A stretch of 42,897 nt of DNA from CBDCOD01 sp965219665. GTDB taxonomy: Bacteria > Pseudomonadota > Gammaproteobacteria > CAKMZV01. The stretch spans positions 1 to 42,897 of the forward strand of contig CBDCOD010000005.1 of the NCBI GenBank assembly GCA_965219665.1, read 5' to 3'. The notes under the pieces were generated by a model, which worked only from the letters and a program-made list of their open reading frames with translations, was not told the origin of the DNA and did not search any database. Below, one piece after another: positions 1-7,733 of this stretch. Within the stretch, counting starts at the first letter, position 1; each line of letters opens with the position of its first letter. The position numbers and the translations under genes are program-made.

Positions 1-12
1 CTCCTTTCCTCG

Positions 13-447
13 CTAAATATTAGGCTCATTAGGGTGAGGTTGCCCAAACCCTTTCTCTAATAAATTCTTTAAACTTACACTAAGAAAAAAGCCCCACTTG
101 GAATTGCAGTGCATAAAAAAGGCATCTGATTCCGACCAGCCTGTATTACTGAACTGAAGAACCGATCCTCGTTCGTCAGTTTGTATATTAAATTGAAAAG
201 ATTCCGTATTGACCCAAGGACCGTCAACACATTTCCAACAAACACGCTTATTCGGAACTAGGTCAGTTATTTCCATTTTAACTTGATGATCGCCCGCAGG
301 CCCAAAGAAAAAGGTTGCTGTACTACCTTCTTTTTCTTCAGTTATGGCCTTTGTCCACCAGGCACTCAATTGATCTTGATTGGTTAGTGCAGCATAAACT
401 TTCTCAGGCGATGCTTCAATAATTACGCGATGTAAAATTTCACTCAT
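13..447 (-). CDS. AHSA1/SRPBCC-domain protein
   Basis: This 144-aa protein looks like a START/Bet v 1 fold (AHSA1, SRPBCC) protein. It opens with the usual strand-helix element (HRVIIEASPEKVYAALTN), followed by a W-W-T motif near residue 30, a FFGPAGDH turn and a C-terminal helix with GWSESDAFF and KWGFFLSVSLKNLLEKG. Proteins of this type bind hydrophobic ligands or act as co-chaperones, and no substrate can be read from the sequence. The frame is open 14 codons further upstream, but I chose the internal ATG (MSEILHRV) because the family homology begins there and a GGA-type ribosome site lies about 12 nt before it. It sits alone on the minus strand beside an attC-like site, which suggests it may be a gene cassette. 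The next gene in its direction is outside the window. Confidence 0.8.
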   Translation of the reverse strand: MSEILHRVIIEASPEKVYAALTNQDQLSAWWTKAITEEKEGSTATFFFGPAGDHQVKMEITDLVPNKRVCWKCVDGPWVNTESFQFNIQTDERGSVLQFSNTGWSESDAFFMHCNSKWGFFLSVSLKNLLEKGFGQPHPNEPNI

Positions 448-514
448 AACATTTATTTTCCATTGACACACAGTATGAAGAAGATACATTCAGGCAACTG
501 CTGTGTGTTCACTT

Positions 515-552
515 GCCTAACGTGGTTGCGGGTCGCCCCAACCCGTTGGTAA
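515..552 (-). other. attC-like integron core site (putative)
   Basis: Read on the minus strand, this stretch ends in CCACGTTAGGC, which matches the GTTRRRY core of integron attC sites. It is preceded by an imperfect hairpin (CCAAC-GGGT, loop, ACCC, then GTTAGG). The AHSA1 gene follows 68 nt downstream in the same orientation, the usual order of attC then cassette gene. The expected full left half (RYYYAAC plus a long stem) is poor, so this may be a truncated site or chance. No integrase is visible. Confidence 0.3.
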
Positions 553-590
553 GAAGTAATATCTTAGTACGAGAGTTGATCAGATGTCAA

Positions 591-638
591 GGCAAAGTTG
601 AAATCTAACACCCTCTGGCAAAGTTGAAATCTAACACC
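591..638. repeat. Tandem IS-terminus-like repeat (two copies)
   Basis: Two identical copies of a 22-nt unit containing AAAGTTGAAATCTAACAC lie at 591-612 and 617-638. The unit ends in ACA when read this way and begins with TGT when reversed, as in the termini of IS481-like elements. A third copy at 716 is inverted and a diverged fourth copy lies at 10273. No transposase is present, so these are most likely solitary ends left after element loss. Confidence 0.5.
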
Positions 639-715
639 TTGTTATCCTATAGCCTTATCGGCTTTCGAATTTGTGTGCTGATAGTAGCGTTTATAAGGGA
701 GCCTCTTATATCACA

Positions 716-732
716 TGTTAGATTTCAACTTT
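716..732. repeat. IS-terminus-like repeat, inverted copy
   Basis: TGTTAGATTTCAACTTT is the reverse complement of the repeat at 591-638. The copies face outward from the 77-bp stretch between 638 and 716, so they do not bound one intact element. It lies 114 bp before the aldehyde dehydrogenase start, so an element inserted here could have shaped expression of the downstream operon. Confidence 0.5.
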
Positions 733-778
733 ACTCCGACAAAATGGGTGATTTAATACACTATTTTGATTTTGTCTG

Positions 779-784
779 TATAAT
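779..784 (+). promoter_or_regulatory. Candidate -10 box for the catabolic operon
   Basis: A perfect TATAAT stands 45 nt before the ATG of the aldehyde dehydrogenase gene. No good -35 is found at 16-18 nt, so this would be a weak or activator-dependent promoter. It lies just downstream of the IS-end-like repeat. Confidence 0.35.
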
Positions 785-829
785 TCGGGGACCTTTCATG
801 TCCTTGATACTACACTCGATATTCAAATT

Positions 830-2284
830 ATGCCTACGAACCACACCGATTTAGAAAAAAATTATATAGCAGGAGAGTGGGTTGCCGCTGATGGTGCTAT
901 TGATAATATCAACCCCTCCGATACTTCAGATGTTATTGGGCGTTATAGTCAGGCATCTGCCGATCAATTAGAGGCAGCGGTTGCAGCAGCAACGGAAGCA
1001 CAGCGTGTCTGGCAATATACGGGGATTGAAAAAAAATACGATGTATTGATGCGCATTGGCAATACTTTGATTGCTGAGTGTGAGCGTATTGGCTATTTGT
1101 TATCACGTGAAGAGGGCAAGACGTTGCCAGAGGGGAAGGGTGAGGTGTATCGCGCTGGGCAGTTTTTTACTTATTATGCGGCGGAGTGTTTGCGGCAAAT
1201 AGGGGAGAACGCTACTTCTACCAGAGCACAAATTGATGTGGATGTTTATCGTGAGCCAGTGGGTAATGTCGTGGTTATTTCACCGTGGAATTTCCCAATA
1301 GCCACTGCTGCGTGGAAGATAGCTCCTGCACTTTGTTATGGTAATTCAGTTATTTGGAAGCCAGCAAATATCACACCTGCTTCAGCCGTTGAGCTGGCAA
1401 AAATCATTGCACAACAAGATGTTCCTAAGGGGTTGTTTAATTTGGTTATGGGCTCTGGTGGGGAAATTGGTCAACAGTTGGTGATGCATGAGCAGATTGA
1501 TGCGGTTACTTTTACCGGTTCAGTTGATGTTGGCAAGTCGATAGCGAGGAATGCTATTACTAATCTTACTAAAGTGCAAATGGAAATGGGTTCCAAAAAT
1601 GCGCTGATCGTGGCGCATGATGCTGATATAGATACTGCGGTGCAGTGTGCAGTCGGTGGTGCTTTTGGCGGTACTGGGCAGAAGTGTACTGCATCGTCCC
1701 GGATTATTGTGGATGCACGTGTCTATGATACTTTTGTGCAGGCGTTTGTGGAGGGCACTGAAAAACTTAGAGTAGGGCACGCTTTAGATGAAAGCACAAA
1801 TATTGGCCCTGTTGTGTCGCAGGAGCAGTTGGATATGAATATGCACAATATTGAAAGAGCCAAGCGGGAGGGCTGTGAGGTGATTAGTGGTGGTCATCGT
1901 GTTGAGGGTAAAACGCATGGCTTTTATATGGCACCGACTATTCTGGATAAAACAGATAATGCCTATGCGATTAACAGGGAAGAGTTATTTGCGCCTATTA
2001 CCAGTTTGATTAAGGCTGATGATTATCAGCATGCCTTGTCCATTGCTAATGATACGGTATTTGGTTTGACTGGGGGAATTGTTACAACCTCTTTACGTAC
2101 TGCACAGCATTTCAAAAAACATATAAATACAGGTTGCGTGATGGTTAATTTGCCAACTGCGGGCACGGACTATCATGTGCCTTTTGGTGGCAGAGGGCAG
2201 TCTTCTTACGGCTCGCGCGAGCAGGGTAAGCATGCGCGTGAGTTTTATACGAGTGTTAAAACATGCTATACCTTTTCTGGCTGA
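830..2284 (+). CDS. NAD(P)-dependent aldehyde dehydrogenase family protein
   Basis: This 484-aa protein is a complete class-3-type aldehyde dehydrogenase, which oxidises an aldehyde to a carboxylate with NAD(P)+ in the cytoplasm. Visible landmarks are PWNFP with the catalytic Asn154, Lys177 in the cofactor-binding WKPAN motif, the FTGS turn at 228-231, the general-base Glu252 (MEMGSKN) and the nucleophile Cys286 (GTGQKCTASSR). The C-terminal part holds the NREELFAP and PFGGRGQSSYGSREQG elements. The SSR after the nucleophile and MEMGSKN resemble the succinate-/ketoglutarate-semialdehyde dehydrogenase branch, but the substrate cannot be set from sequence. It opens a six-gene run on the plus strand; the next gene starts 9 nt after its stop. 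No clear Shine-Dalgarno precedes the ATG. Confidence 0.9.
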   Translation: MPTNHTDLEKNYIAGEWVAADGAIDNINPSDTSDVIGRYSQASADQLEAAVAAATEAQRVWQYTGIEKKYDVLMRIGNTLIAECERIGYLLSREEGKTLPEGKGEVYRAGQFFTYYAAECLRQIGENATSTRAQIDVDVYREPVGNVVVISPWNFPIATAAWKIAPALCYGNSVIWKPANITPASAVELAKIIAQQDVPKGLFNLVMGSGGEIGQQLVMHEQIDAVTFTGSVDVGKSIARNAITNLTKVQMEMGSKNALIVAHDADIDTAVQCAVGGAFGGTGQKCTASSRIIVDARVYDTFVQAFVEGTEKLRVGHALDESTNIGPVVSQEQLDMNMHNIERAKREGCEVISGGHRVEGKTHGFYMAPTILDKTDNAYAINREELFAPITSLIKADDYQHALSIANDTVFGLTGGIVTTSLRTAQHFKKHINTGCVMVNLPTAGTDYHVPFGGRGQSSYGSREQGKHAREFYTSVKTCYTFSG

Positions 2285-2293
2285 TGTTGTTGG

Positions 2294-3283
2294 GTGATGA
2301 TGGATAATCACAAGATGCAATTTAGAATTGACGGGTTGCAATATTCCAATTGGTCGGAGAAAATTTTTCAAGAGATGAATGCAGCCAAGATGGATGCTAT
2401 TCATGTGACGATTGCCTATCATGAAAATTTTAGAGAAACTATCCATAATGTGGAGCAATGGAATCGGTTTTTTGAGGACTATCCACAATACATTTGTCAC
2501 GGAAAAAATGCGGATGATATCTTACTGGCAAAGCAAAACAATAAGACCGCTATTTTTTTTGGCGCACAGAATCCATCGCCAATAGAAGATGATTTTGGTT
2601 TGGTTGAGGTCCTACGTGATTTAGGGATGGTTTTTATGCAATTAACCTATAACAATCAATCACTGCTTGCCACTGGATGCTACGAGAAGATAGATGCTGG
2701 TATTACCAATATGGGCAAGCAAATTATTAAAGAAATGAATAGAGTGGGCATGATTATTGATATGAGCCACTCCTCCGAAAAATCGACATTGGAAGCAATA
2801 GACTATTCGCACAAGCCTATAGTGATTAGTCATGCAAACCCTAAAGGATGGTTCAATGCACTGAGAAATAAGTCCGACACAGTCTTAAAGGCGTTATGCG
2901 ATACGCAAGGATTGTTGGGCTTGTCGCTCTATCCTCATCATTTGAAAAATAAATCCGATTGTACATTGGAAGATTTTTGTCAAATGATCGCACGCTATGT
3001 AGAGAAGTTGGGCATCAATCACATAGCAATTGGCTCAGATTTATGCCAAGATCAACCTGATTCGGTACTGGATTGGATGCGCGTTGGCAGGTGGAGCAAA
3101 GAAATGAATTATGGCGAGGGTAATAAGAATAATAAAGGCTTTATGCCTCTCCCTCGCTGGTTTGAAGGCAATTCTGGTTTTGCAAATATTGAGCAAGGAC
3201 TCCGGGATGTGAGCTTTAACGATGCTGAGATCAATCAAATTTTAGGTAAGAACTGGTTCGACTTTATCAGAGCAAACCTTTAA
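2294..3283 (+). CDS. Membrane dipeptidase-like protein (M19 family)
   Basis: This 329-aa protein is an M19/renal dipeptidase-like TIM-barrel amidohydrolase. It resembles the dipeptidase-annotated protein of Pseudomonas glycine-betaine loci, notably in the C-terminal PLPRWFEGNSGFANIEQGL segment (from memory of the family, not a search). His159 (DMSHSS), His180 (ISHANPKG) and Asp249 (IGSDL) match conserved metal or catalytic residues. The usual N-terminal H-x-D is H37-V-T39, and the bridging-Glu region reads FGAQNP (Gln92), so the metal centre may differ from true dipeptidases. No signal peptide is evident. The frame starts with GTG followed directly by two ATG codons, so the exact start is uncertain by one or two codons. 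Its place between a dehydrogenase and a transporter points to a catabolic role. Confidence 0.85.
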   Translation: MMMDNHKMQFRIDGLQYSNWSEKIFQEMNAAKMDAIHVTIAYHENFRETIHNVEQWNRFFEDYPQYICHGKNADDILLAKQNNKTAIFFGAQNPSPIEDDFGLVEVLRDLGMVFMQLTYNNQSLLATGCYEKIDAGITNMGKQIIKEMNRVGMIIDMSHSSEKSTLEAIDYSHKPIVISHANPKGWFNALRNKSDTVLKALCDTQGLLGLSLYPHHLKNKSDCTLEDFCQMIARYVEKLGINHIAIGSDLCQDQPDSVLDWMRVGRWSKEMNYGEGNKNNKGFMPLPRWFEGNSGFANIEQGLRDVSFNDAEINQILGKNWFDFIRANL

Positions 3284-3294
3284 TTTTTTTGAAG

Positions 3295-3340
3295 TTGACA
3301 TAAATCTTTTTATGTTGTTAATCCATTTAAAAAAAAGAGG
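3295..3340 (+). promoter_or_regulatory. Possible internal promoter and strong RBS before the BCCT gene
   Basis: TTGACA at 3295-3300 is followed 16 nt later by GTTAAT at 3317-3322 (four of six -10 matches). An AGAGG ribosome site at 3336-3340 lies 5 nt before the transporter ATG. The 62-nt gap is the largest in the operon, which fits an extra promoter. Confidence 0.35.
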
Positions 3341-3345
3341 TTAGC

Positions 3346-4890
3346 ATGAGTGAAATTATGCAAAGACTAAATGAAAAAGTTGATTCATCAGTTTTTTTAA
3401 TTACCGCTGCTTTTGCCAGCATATTCTGCTTGTGGGCTGTTGTTAGTCTCTCAAGTTTAACAGGCATTATCGATAGTCTTTTTGCACTGAGTGTGCAATT
3501 TTTAGGGCTTTATTGGCAGATGTTGCTTCTGCTTACATTTTTAATCAGTTTAGTGCTATGCTTTTTCAAAGGTAGCTCAGCGAAATTAGGTGAGGTTGTG
3601 CAACCTGAATTTTCTCATTTCGGTTGGGGTTCCATGATTATGTGTACGCTGTTGGCAGGTGGTGGTGTTTTTTGGGCTGCCGGTGAGCCGATGGCACATT
3701 TTTTGTCAGCACCGCCTACGTTGCCTGGATCGGAAAACGTCACTGGTACAGCGATTAATGCTCTGGCACAATCGTATATTCATTGGGGCTTTCTGGCATG
3801 GGCAATATTAGGTGCCCTCACCGTGCCTATGCTGATGCATTACCATTACGAAAAGGGCTTGCCTTTAGCACCGAGAACATTGTTGTATCCTATTTTTAAG
3901 GATAAGGCAATTACAGGGCCTATTGGTACTATTGCTGATGCTAGTTGTATTATCGCAGTGATTGCAGGGACGGTTGGTCCTATTGGCTTTTTAGGTCTGC
4001 AAGTATCATACGGTTTAAGCGCACTATTCGGTGTGGATGATTCGGTCATCACTCAGTCGTTAGTGATTCTCTTTTTAATGCTGGTGTACATGTTATCAGC
4101 CTACACGGGTATTACTAAAGGCATTAAGGTGCTCAGTCAGATTAATATTATTTTAGTGGTGCTTTTGTTGGTTTTCTTCCTTTTGGCAGGACCGACGGCT
4201 TTTATTCTTTCTTCTTTCTTTGAGGCACAAGCAGTTGAATTGACAAATTTCTTTAATTTAACTATGTTTCGTGGGGCGGACTTTTGGAGTGGAGATCCAT
4301 GGCTTGGCTGGTGGACAGTCTTTTTCTGGGGCTGGTTCTTGGGTTATGGCCCAATGATGGCAATATTTATATCCAGAGTCAGTAGAGGCAGATCGATTAG
4401 AAGCATTATGCTTATGCTGATTGTTGTTGCACCTATCGTTACTAAATTCTGGTTTACTATTGTTGGTGGAACGGGCTTAGCCTTTGAAATAGAAAACCCA
4501 GGAGCAATATCTAAAGCCTTTGAAGGTTTTAATTTGCCAGCGGCGCTCATAGCGATTACCCAAAGCTTACCTGCTGGGTTTTTCATCACGATATTGTTCT
4601 TAGTATTGACGACCATCTTTGTGGCAACGACTGGAGATTCCATGACGTACACATTAGCATCAGCCATGTCAAAGGATAAAGAACCTGAGATCAGCTTAAG
4701 AATGTTTTGGGGTTTTGTCATGGGTATTATGGCAATCATACTCATTATTGTTGGTAATGGCGGTATTGGTAAATTACAAAGTTTTATTGTTATTACTGCA
4801 GTCCCGGTGTCGTTAGTTTTGCTGCCTTCTTTGTGGGACTGTGCAAGAATCGTTATGCAGAAAGGTAAAGAATTGAAAGCTGCATCATAG
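3346..4890 (+). CDS. BCCT-family transporter
   Basis: This 514-aa inner-membrane protein has about 12 hydrophobic segments and is a member of the betaine/carnitine/choline transporter family. The first signature region is GGGVFWAAGEPMAHF (residues 105-119). The second is the aromatic box at 321-340, here W-W-T-V-F-F-W-G-W-F-L-G-Y-G-P-M-M-A, followed by SRVSRGRSIR. In characterised glycine-betaine carriers the box reads W-x-W-W-x-x-W-S-P-F-V-G. Here two of the cation-binding tryptophans are Phe and Tyr, and S-P-F is G-P-M, so a different substrate is likely. N- and C-terminal cytoplasmic tails are short, without the long osmosensory extensions of BetP-type proteins, which favours a nutrient-uptake role. 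It lies 8 nt before the next gene. Confidence 0.92.
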   Translation: MSEIMQRLNEKVDSSVFLITAAFASIFCLWAVVSLSSLTGIIDSLFALSVQFLGLYWQMLLLLTFLISLVLCFFKGSSAKLGEVVQPEFSHFGWGSMIMCTLLAGGGVFWAAGEPMAHFLSAPPTLPGSENVTGTAINALAQSYIHWGFLAWAILGALTVPMLMHYHYEKGLPLAPRTLLYPIFKDKAITGPIGTIADASCIIAVIAGTVGPIGFLGLQVSYGLSALFGVDDSVITQSLVILFLMLVYMLSAYTGITKGIKVLSQINIILVVLLLVFFLLAGPTAFILSSFFEAQAVELTNFFNLTMFRGADFWSGDPWLGWWTVFFWGWFLGYGPMMAIFISRVSRGRSIRSIMLMLIVVAPIVTKFWFTIVGGTGLAFEIENPGAISKAFEGFNLPAALIAITQSLPAGFFITILFLVLTTIFVATTGDSMTYTLASAMSKDKEPEISLRMFWGFVMGIMAIILIIVGNGGIGKLQSFIVITAVPVSLVLLPSLWDCARIVMQKGKELKAAS

Positions 4891-4898
4891 ATGTTGTT

Positions 4899-6614
4899 AT
4901 GAAGCAGACGACAGGTGAGGTTGTATTTGAGCAAATTCAACTGCGCAGCCCGCACAAAGTTATGCGTTTGGCGCGCCTTGGTAGCTCACATCAACATCGC
5001 CTGTCTTTTATGCGCACTTTGCTGCGCTTACTCAAAAAGGAAAATTGGCAGTTTAAAAGAAGCCATTGGGAAATGGATCAGCATGGATATGGCCATGCGG
5101 TGTATCAAGCAATAGGTCCAGAACAAACGTATTCTTTGGTGTGTTTCTCCAACTATCTGGATGCAGAAGAGCGCTCTGATAGGGTAATTGCCTCTGCTTG
5201 GGATACGACGTTCACCTTGTATAGAGGTGTACCGACCCAGCACGATATTCATAGAATATCACAGAATGTACCTAAGCAAGAATTGGGTCGTATTTCTGAC
5301 AGCGAACTGTCACTTGCACGTGCCAATCGGTCGGTGCGGCTGTGGGAGCATGTTGTCTCTCGATTAGCGGTTGGTCAACAGCCAGATGTTGATCAAATAA
5401 TGCAGGTTGGCTATTTGTTAAGAACCACTGCTGTGTACGGCTCTGGGAAATTTGGTGCTTGCGAGCGAGCGGCAGTTGAAGGGCATCATGGACTGAATGG
5501 TTGCTTTCAACCAGAAATGTTGGTGGTGTATTTGAGCCGCTGGTTTTCAATTGACTTAGTGGAGCATGTGGCACACAGCAAAGGACAACACCGAGCGGTC
5601 ACATTAGAACCGCATATCAAACGGCTGTTGGGCATTGGTAATTCGACTGGCTTAGGTATGGCGCCCTTTATCAGTAATCACCCAGCGTTGATTCATACTT
5701 GGATTAATGCGCGCGAACAGGCCTATCTAAGAGTGCGGCATATAGTTAGTGCGTCAACACATGAGAAGGCACAGTTTCGCCATTTTCTAAAGCGTGCTCA
5801 AAGAGGTGCGCATGACTGGTATAGTGAACACGAATTACAGCAAGCTAAAATTAAAGACTTGCAACGCGATATGCACAAGTTATTAGAGTTCGTATCAACC
5901 GATATTTTAGAGCGTGCATTCCCATGGCAAAAACTCTATTTATGGGGTGAGGAGCACCTAACATTAGAAGGGCAGGAGCAGTTGTTGAGCCTGATTATAG
6001 AGCCGTACGGGCATGTAGTAGACGATTTGGCGCAGGCTATGTCGGTTGATGAGCAGCTCAGTTTTCCCATTGATGCTTCCCTAACGGTCGGTGCATGTAG
6101 GCATATCATAGAGTGCCATTATCGTTGGGCATTGGAGATTGATTTTTCACAGCGCGATAGCGCCCATTACGTGTGGTATGTATCAGAAGAGAAGTTAGAA
6201 CCACGATTTGGTGAACGATATGATGAGGACGGCAATGAAACAGGGCTGTCTGATTATGAGCAACCGACTTCCATAGAGTGGCAAGTACAGTCATTGTATA
6301 AAATTCTGCAAACATATCCTACAGAGCAGATGATAGCGGATGTGTTAGTACAGTACCCTCAGTATAGGCATGTGGTGCGTCGAGTAGTTATCACTAACAA
6401 AAAACCGTATGGTGAAATACAAGACAGCATCATTCATAAGCAGACATTGCCAATTGACATTTTGCGTCTCAAACTGTCCTTTTTTGGGGCGATTAAATTT
6501 GACCCTCGGTCAAAACTATGGCTTAGAATTTGTTTGTTTCAAAACGCACCCTTCCCAGAAGAACTGGCACAGATGCCTTTTGATGATTGGATATATCCCC
6601 CTGAGCCGCAGTGA
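4899..6614 (+). CDS. Conserved hypothetical protein, operon partner of DUF3726 protein
   Basis: I do not recognise a named domain in this 571-aa protein. It is probably soluble: no signal peptide or membrane segment is seen. Notable stretches are LARLGSSHQHRLSFMRTLLR (24-43), GYLLRTTAVYGSGKFG (171-186) and LLGIGNSTGLGMAPFISNHP (243-262); the last two are Gly-rich and look like ligand- or nucleotide-binding loops. The C-terminal half is rich in Trp, His and acidic residues (ERYDEDGNETGLSDYE around 440-460). It starts 8 nt after the BCCT gene and is followed after 21 nt by a DUF3726 gene, so the three are almost certainly cotranscribed. I recall similar large proteins beside DUF3726 genes in other proteobacteria, but cannot verify this. 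The function is unknown; an enzyme acting on the imported substrate is a guess. Confidence 0.85.
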   Translation: MKQTTGEVVFEQIQLRSPHKVMRLARLGSSHQHRLSFMRTLLRLLKKENWQFKRSHWEMDQHGYGHAVYQAIGPEQTYSLVCFSNYLDAEERSDRVIASAWDTTFTLYRGVPTQHDIHRISQNVPKQELGRISDSELSLARANRSVRLWEHVVSRLAVGQQPDVDQIMQVGYLLRTTAVYGSGKFGACERAAVEGHHGLNGCFQPEMLVVYLSRWFSIDLVEHVAHSKGQHRAVTLEPHIKRLLGIGNSTGLGMAPFISNHPALIHTWINAREQAYLRVRHIVSASTHEKAQFRHFLKRAQRGAHDWYSEHELQQAKIKDLQRDMHKLLEFVSTDILERAFPWQKLYLWGEEHLTLEGQEQLLSLIIEPYGHVVDDLAQAMSVDEQLSFPIDASLTVGACRHIIECHYRWALEIDFSQRDSAHYVWYVSEEKLEPRFGERYDEDGNETGLSDYEQPTSIEWQVQSLYKILQTYPTEQMIADVLVQYPQYRHVVRRVVITNKKPYGEIQDSIIHKQTLPIDILRLKLSFFGAIKFDPRSKLWLRICLFQNAPFPEELAQMPFDDWIYPPEPQ

Positions 6615-6635
6615 GCGCATTACGGTGAACGTACT

Positions 6636-7223
6636 ATGCTGAGACATTACACTCTATCAGAAATTGATGCTTTATGCAAAAAAGCAGCCAAAGGGTCAAA
6701 CTATAGCTGGGGAGAAGCGGAAGAGGTGGGGAAAGCCAGCCGTTGGTTATCAATGTATGGCGTATGTGGAGCAGAAATCGTATTAAATCTACTACGCCTA
6801 CCTAAGGCGCAGATGCATAATCCAATCACATTAGGCTGCTATATACATGATACCCAATATGATTGGATTCAGCACAAGCACTATGATAAACACTGTGTTG
6901 ACATTGCCTATCCCGTTTTTTTATTGCCTTTCATCAGCTCTATTGCGCGTATCCAGAATCAAACGATTCGTTACAATTGGGTAGCTGAGCACAGTACAGG
7001 GCAGTGTTTGCTGTCTGCTAATAGTGTTATGTTAGATGAGCATATAACAGATGTGGTGTGCGCCAAAGAGATAACTATTCATGCCTGCACTAGCGAGGTT
7101 GATTACATTAAACCACAATTGGATGGCTGTGATGTTTCCTTAAAAGTGTGGAATCAATTAGAAAAACTGGCACTAAAAACGCTCCTTCCAATAAGCGAAC
7201 AATCAAGACGAAATGCTGGGTAA
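6636..7223 (+). CDS. DUF3726 family protein
   Basis: The 195-aa product starts with LSEIDALCKKAAKGSNYSWG followed by EAEEVGKASRWL. This matches the hallmark of the DUF3726 family (SLNEIEA..ARKAARGAGYSWGLAEEAG..RWL), as I recall it. No transmembrane segment or signal peptide is seen. The middle is an ordinary alpha/beta stretch with several His and Cys residues (GCYIHDTQYDWIQHKHYDKHC). The biochemical role of DUF3726 is not known to me. It lies 21 nt after the 571-aa protein gene and 46 nt before the RidA-family gene, all on the same strand, which places it in the same catabolic operon. Confidence 0.85.
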   Translation: MLRHYTLSEIDALCKKAAKGSNYSWGEAEEVGKASRWLSMYGVCGAEIVLNLLRLPKAQMHNPITLGCYIHDTQYDWIQHKHYDKHCVDIAYPVFLLPFISSIARIQNQTIRYNWVAEHSTGQCLLSANSVMLDEHITDVVCAKEITIHACTSEVDYIKPQLDGCDVSLKVWNQLEKLALKTLLPISEQSRRNAG

Positions 7224-7269
7224 TGCAGCAGGTAATTTACTATAAACCCTTTTTAAACACAGGAATAAT

Positions 7270-7623
7270 ATGACTATTAAACACATAGGAGGAAGCGAGC
7301 GCTTCTCCGCAATCGTTATCCATGGCAATGTTGCCTATCTTGCAGGACAAGTATCGCAAAAAAAAGAAGCAGGCATTGCAGAACAAACACAGGATGTGTT
7401 TGACAAAATTGATGCCTTGCTTGAACAGGCTGGGAGCAGTCGCGCTTCTATGCTAAGTGTGCAAATATGGTTAAAAAACATGGCAGACTATGACGGTATG
7501 AATGCAGTGTGGGATGCATGGTTAAAAGACTGCAAATCACCCACTAGAGTATGCGTTGAAGCAGCCATGGCGCAAAATCACTATCTTGTGGAAGTCATGG
7601 TTATCGCAGCAGCCAACCGTTAA
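7270..7623 (+). CDS. RidA/YjgF-YER057c-UK114 family protein
   Basis: This 117-aa protein is a full-length RidA-superfamily member. It carries the strand-turn VIHGNVAYLAGQVSQ near residues 16-30 and the C-terminal motif P-T-R93-V-C-V-E-A, followed by LVE108V. Arg93 and Glu108 are the residues that bind the carboxylate and position water in imine/enamine deaminases. The A-G-Q-V-S and PTRVCVEA features fit the branch often found beside amino-acid or amine oxidation genes. AGGA lies 6 nt before the ATG. As the last gene of the operon, it may remove a reactive imine intermediate made by the upstream enzymes, which is an inference from context. No imine-forming oxidase is seen in the window. Confidence 0.92.
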   Translation: MTIKHIGGSERFSAIVIHGNVAYLAGQVSQKKEAGIAEQTQDVFDKIDALLEQAGSSRASMLSVQIWLKNMADYDGMNAVWDAWLKDCKSPTRVCVEAAMAQNHYLVEVMVIAAANR

Positions 7624-7675
7624 TCTAATCTAGTTGGTCTTGCAAAACCCCATTTTGACAATCTGTACTGCACTC

Positions 7676-7733
7676 TTTTGAGACTTCCGCTGCTCATTTA
7701 CTCGCATGTAAACTGCGCTGCGGCTTCTCAAAA
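7676..7733. other. Long interrupted inverted repeat after the RidA gene
   Basis: TTTTGAGA at 7676-7683 pairs with TCTCAAAA at 7726-7733. Inside it CCGC pairs with GCGG and TTTAC with GTAAA, giving a hairpin with internal loops around a TCGCAT loop. It is followed by CACCTTTT. It may end the operon transcript, although the U-tract is weak. Confidence 0.35.

Noticed and set aside
624..854. 76-codon plus-strand frame before the aldehyde dehydrogenase
   Set aside because: It runs through the IS-end repeats, overlaps the ALDH start out of frame and resembles no protein family.
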